A DNA stretch of 64,000 bases from positions 434,001-498,000 of the forward strand of contig NZ_OY763931.1 in assembly GCF_963667685.1 (NCBI RefSeq), read 5' to 3'. The position numbers and the translations under genes were made by a program. Under the pieces are notes generated by a model. That model did no database searches. It saw only the letters and a program-made list of their open reading frames with translations, and was not told where the DNA came from. Source of the stretch: Maridesulfovibrio sp. Lineage in GTDB: Bacteria; Desulfobacterota; Desulfovibrionia; Desulfovibrionales; Desulfovibrionaceae. Below, one piece after another: positions 63,134 through 64,000 of the stretch. The first letter of the stretch is position 1, and each line of letters opens with the position of its first letter.

Positions 63134-63763
63134 CTATCCTTTCTGAGTACTCAGGCTATCGGTCTGTTCTTGAAGGCAAATGCAAAATAGTTCCATGCGG
63201 GATTTCAGCTTTTCTCCCTTGCGCAGAAGGATTCCTCCGAGGATTAGGCCCGGAACAGCGGCCACCAGACCGCTTTGAGTGGTAATCAGAGCTTCGGATA
63301 TACCCGAAGCCAGCGCGCGAGCGTTACCGGTCCCGAACTGGGCGATTACATCAAAGGTTGAAATCATACCGGTTACTGTTCCAAGAAGGCCCAGCAGCGG
63401 GGCCGCAGCTGCGAGAATCAGAATTGTTCCGATGTTGCACATGGTGCTGAATTCATGGCGTACGCGTATTGATTTCAGCAATTCCCTGTTTAAATCAGGA
63501 TCATTACCATTCGCATCCATATGTTCCGAGAGGATATCGAATTGCCATACAGGGAGCTTCATTTTGCAAGATTCCGGTTCACGCTTGTACATTTTCAGGC
63601 AGTTAGCCGGAGATTGCTCCTTGCTGCTTTCTCGGAAAAAACGAAGACTCTTGTAAATGGCTAAAGTCCACATGATGAGTGAGAGGATCAATAGCGCAAT
63701 CATAATGTCGCCGCCGGCCTGAAAATGTTCAGTCAGGAGTTCCACAAAGTTATACTGTTGCAT
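63134..63763 (-). CDS. exbB: ExbB (MotA/TolQ/ExbB family)
   Basis: The 209-residue inner-membrane protein has three predicted spans. The family segment APLLGLLGTVTGMISTFDVI and the following SGISEALITTQSGLVAAVPG are present. It starts at ATG 63763, inside the end of the upstream gene (14-base overlap), so the two are translationally coupled. It is the short ExbB2-type subunit. Confidence 0.93.
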   Translation of the reverse strand: MQQYNFVELLTEHFQAGGDIMIALLILSLIMWTLAIYKSLRFFRESSKEQSPANCLKMYKREPESCKMKLPVWQFDILSEHMDANGNDPDLNRELLKSIRVRHEFSTMCNIGTILILAAAAPLLGLLGTVTGMISTFDVIAQFGTGNARALASGISEALITTQSGLVAAVPGLILGGILLRKGEKLKSRMELFCICLQEQTDSLSTQKG

Positions 63764-64000
63764 GTTGCTCGTCCCTGCTTTTAAGCTTGCCTTTTTTCAT
63801 CAGGGCAACAGCGAATCCTGATCCTTTTTCTTCCATGTCACTAATTATCTTATCCACACGGCGATCCAGAATATGATGCAGAATCATGATCGGGACAGCC
63901 ACAGCCAGCCCTAGCTGAGTGGTGACCAGTGCTTCGGATATCCCGCCGGACATCATCCGGGGGTCCCCTGTTCCGTAAAGGGTTATGATCTGGAAAGTGC
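63750..64000 (-). CDS. MotA/TolQ/ExbB-family protein (TtpC-like), 5' part outside window
   Basis: Only the last 82 residues are inside the window. They read TFQIITLYGTGDPRMMSGGI, then SEALVTTQLGLAVAVP and a Lys-rich tail, typical of the C-terminus of a second, larger ExbB-like protein. In TonB2 systems such a protein (TtpC) precedes exbB, exactly as here. The frame is open to the window edge, so the gene continues beyond 64000. Confidence 0.82.
   Translation of the reverse strand, partial: TFQIITLYGTGDPRMMSGGISEALVTTQLGLAVAVPIMILHHILDRRVDKIISDMEEKGSGFAVALMKKGKLKSRDEQHATV

Overview
The window looks like chromosomal DNA of a marine, anaerobic Desulfovibrionales-type bacterium. This is inferred from gene content and style (SulP permease, rhodaneses, Cys-rich small proteins, a large Cache/HAMP/PAS hybrid kinase, a TtpC-type TonB system) and not from a marker gene. 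I see no insertion sequence, phage gene or CRISPR array.

Positions 1-10,700 are mostly housekeeping and small accessory genes: tRNA-Pro(GGG); an unusual TonB-like anchor fused to a degenerate hydrolase; a small Lys/Ser-rich ORF; a SLOG-like protein; an FMN riboswitch with ribB; a cupin; a rhodanese divergent from a MetR-like LysR regulator; the SRP RNA; a rhodanese/MauE-like/membrane-protein operon; a secreted protein bracketed by two near-identical terminators; a DUF6790-like membrane protein; and a repeat-containing exported TPR protein. Positions 10,700-21,870 hold a SulP permease, a hybrid histidine kinase, and an operon of NhaC antiporter, sulfatase-like enzyme, Crp/Fnr regulator, thioredoxin, thioredoxin reductase and a small protein. 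The SulP and NhaC leaders share a conserved RNA-like element that matches no leader I can name with confidence. Positions 21,900-26,650 carry an unrecognised lipoprotein and a 607-aa protein, divergent from a class 3 lipase, followed by an HD phosphohydrolase.

The main feature is a thiazoline metallophore locus, about 27,000-60,600, with its energising system up to the window end. Cysteine synthase is followed by a rightward operon: TonB-dependent receptor, DUF4198-like protein, RND/MMPL exporter, type II thioesterase, Sfp-type phosphopantetheinyl transferase, saccharopine-dehydrogenase-like reductase, LolA-like protein and DUF1302-like outer-membrane protein. Facing it is a leftward operon with a NikL-like small exported protein, a DUF4198 exported protein and two giant synthases. 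An AraC (PchR/YbtA-type) regulator lies between the operons.

The predicted synthase order is ACP-KS(Cys to Ser)-AT-ACP-Cy-A-PCP-Cy-A-PCP, then KS-AT-DH-KR-ACP-Cy-A-PCP-reductase. All three A domains read as cysteine-activating and all three condensation domains are of the heterocyclising type. The predicted product has three thiazolines with a reduced polyketide unit between the second and third, as in yersiniabactin. It differs in having a polyketide-type starter module instead of salicylate, a dehydratase, no methyltransferase, and reductive rather than thioesterase release. I regard it as a probably undescribed yersiniabactin-like system. Past 60,900 a TtpC-ExbB-ExbD-TonB-TPR cluster (TonB2 type) would energise the receptor; its first gene runs off the window end.
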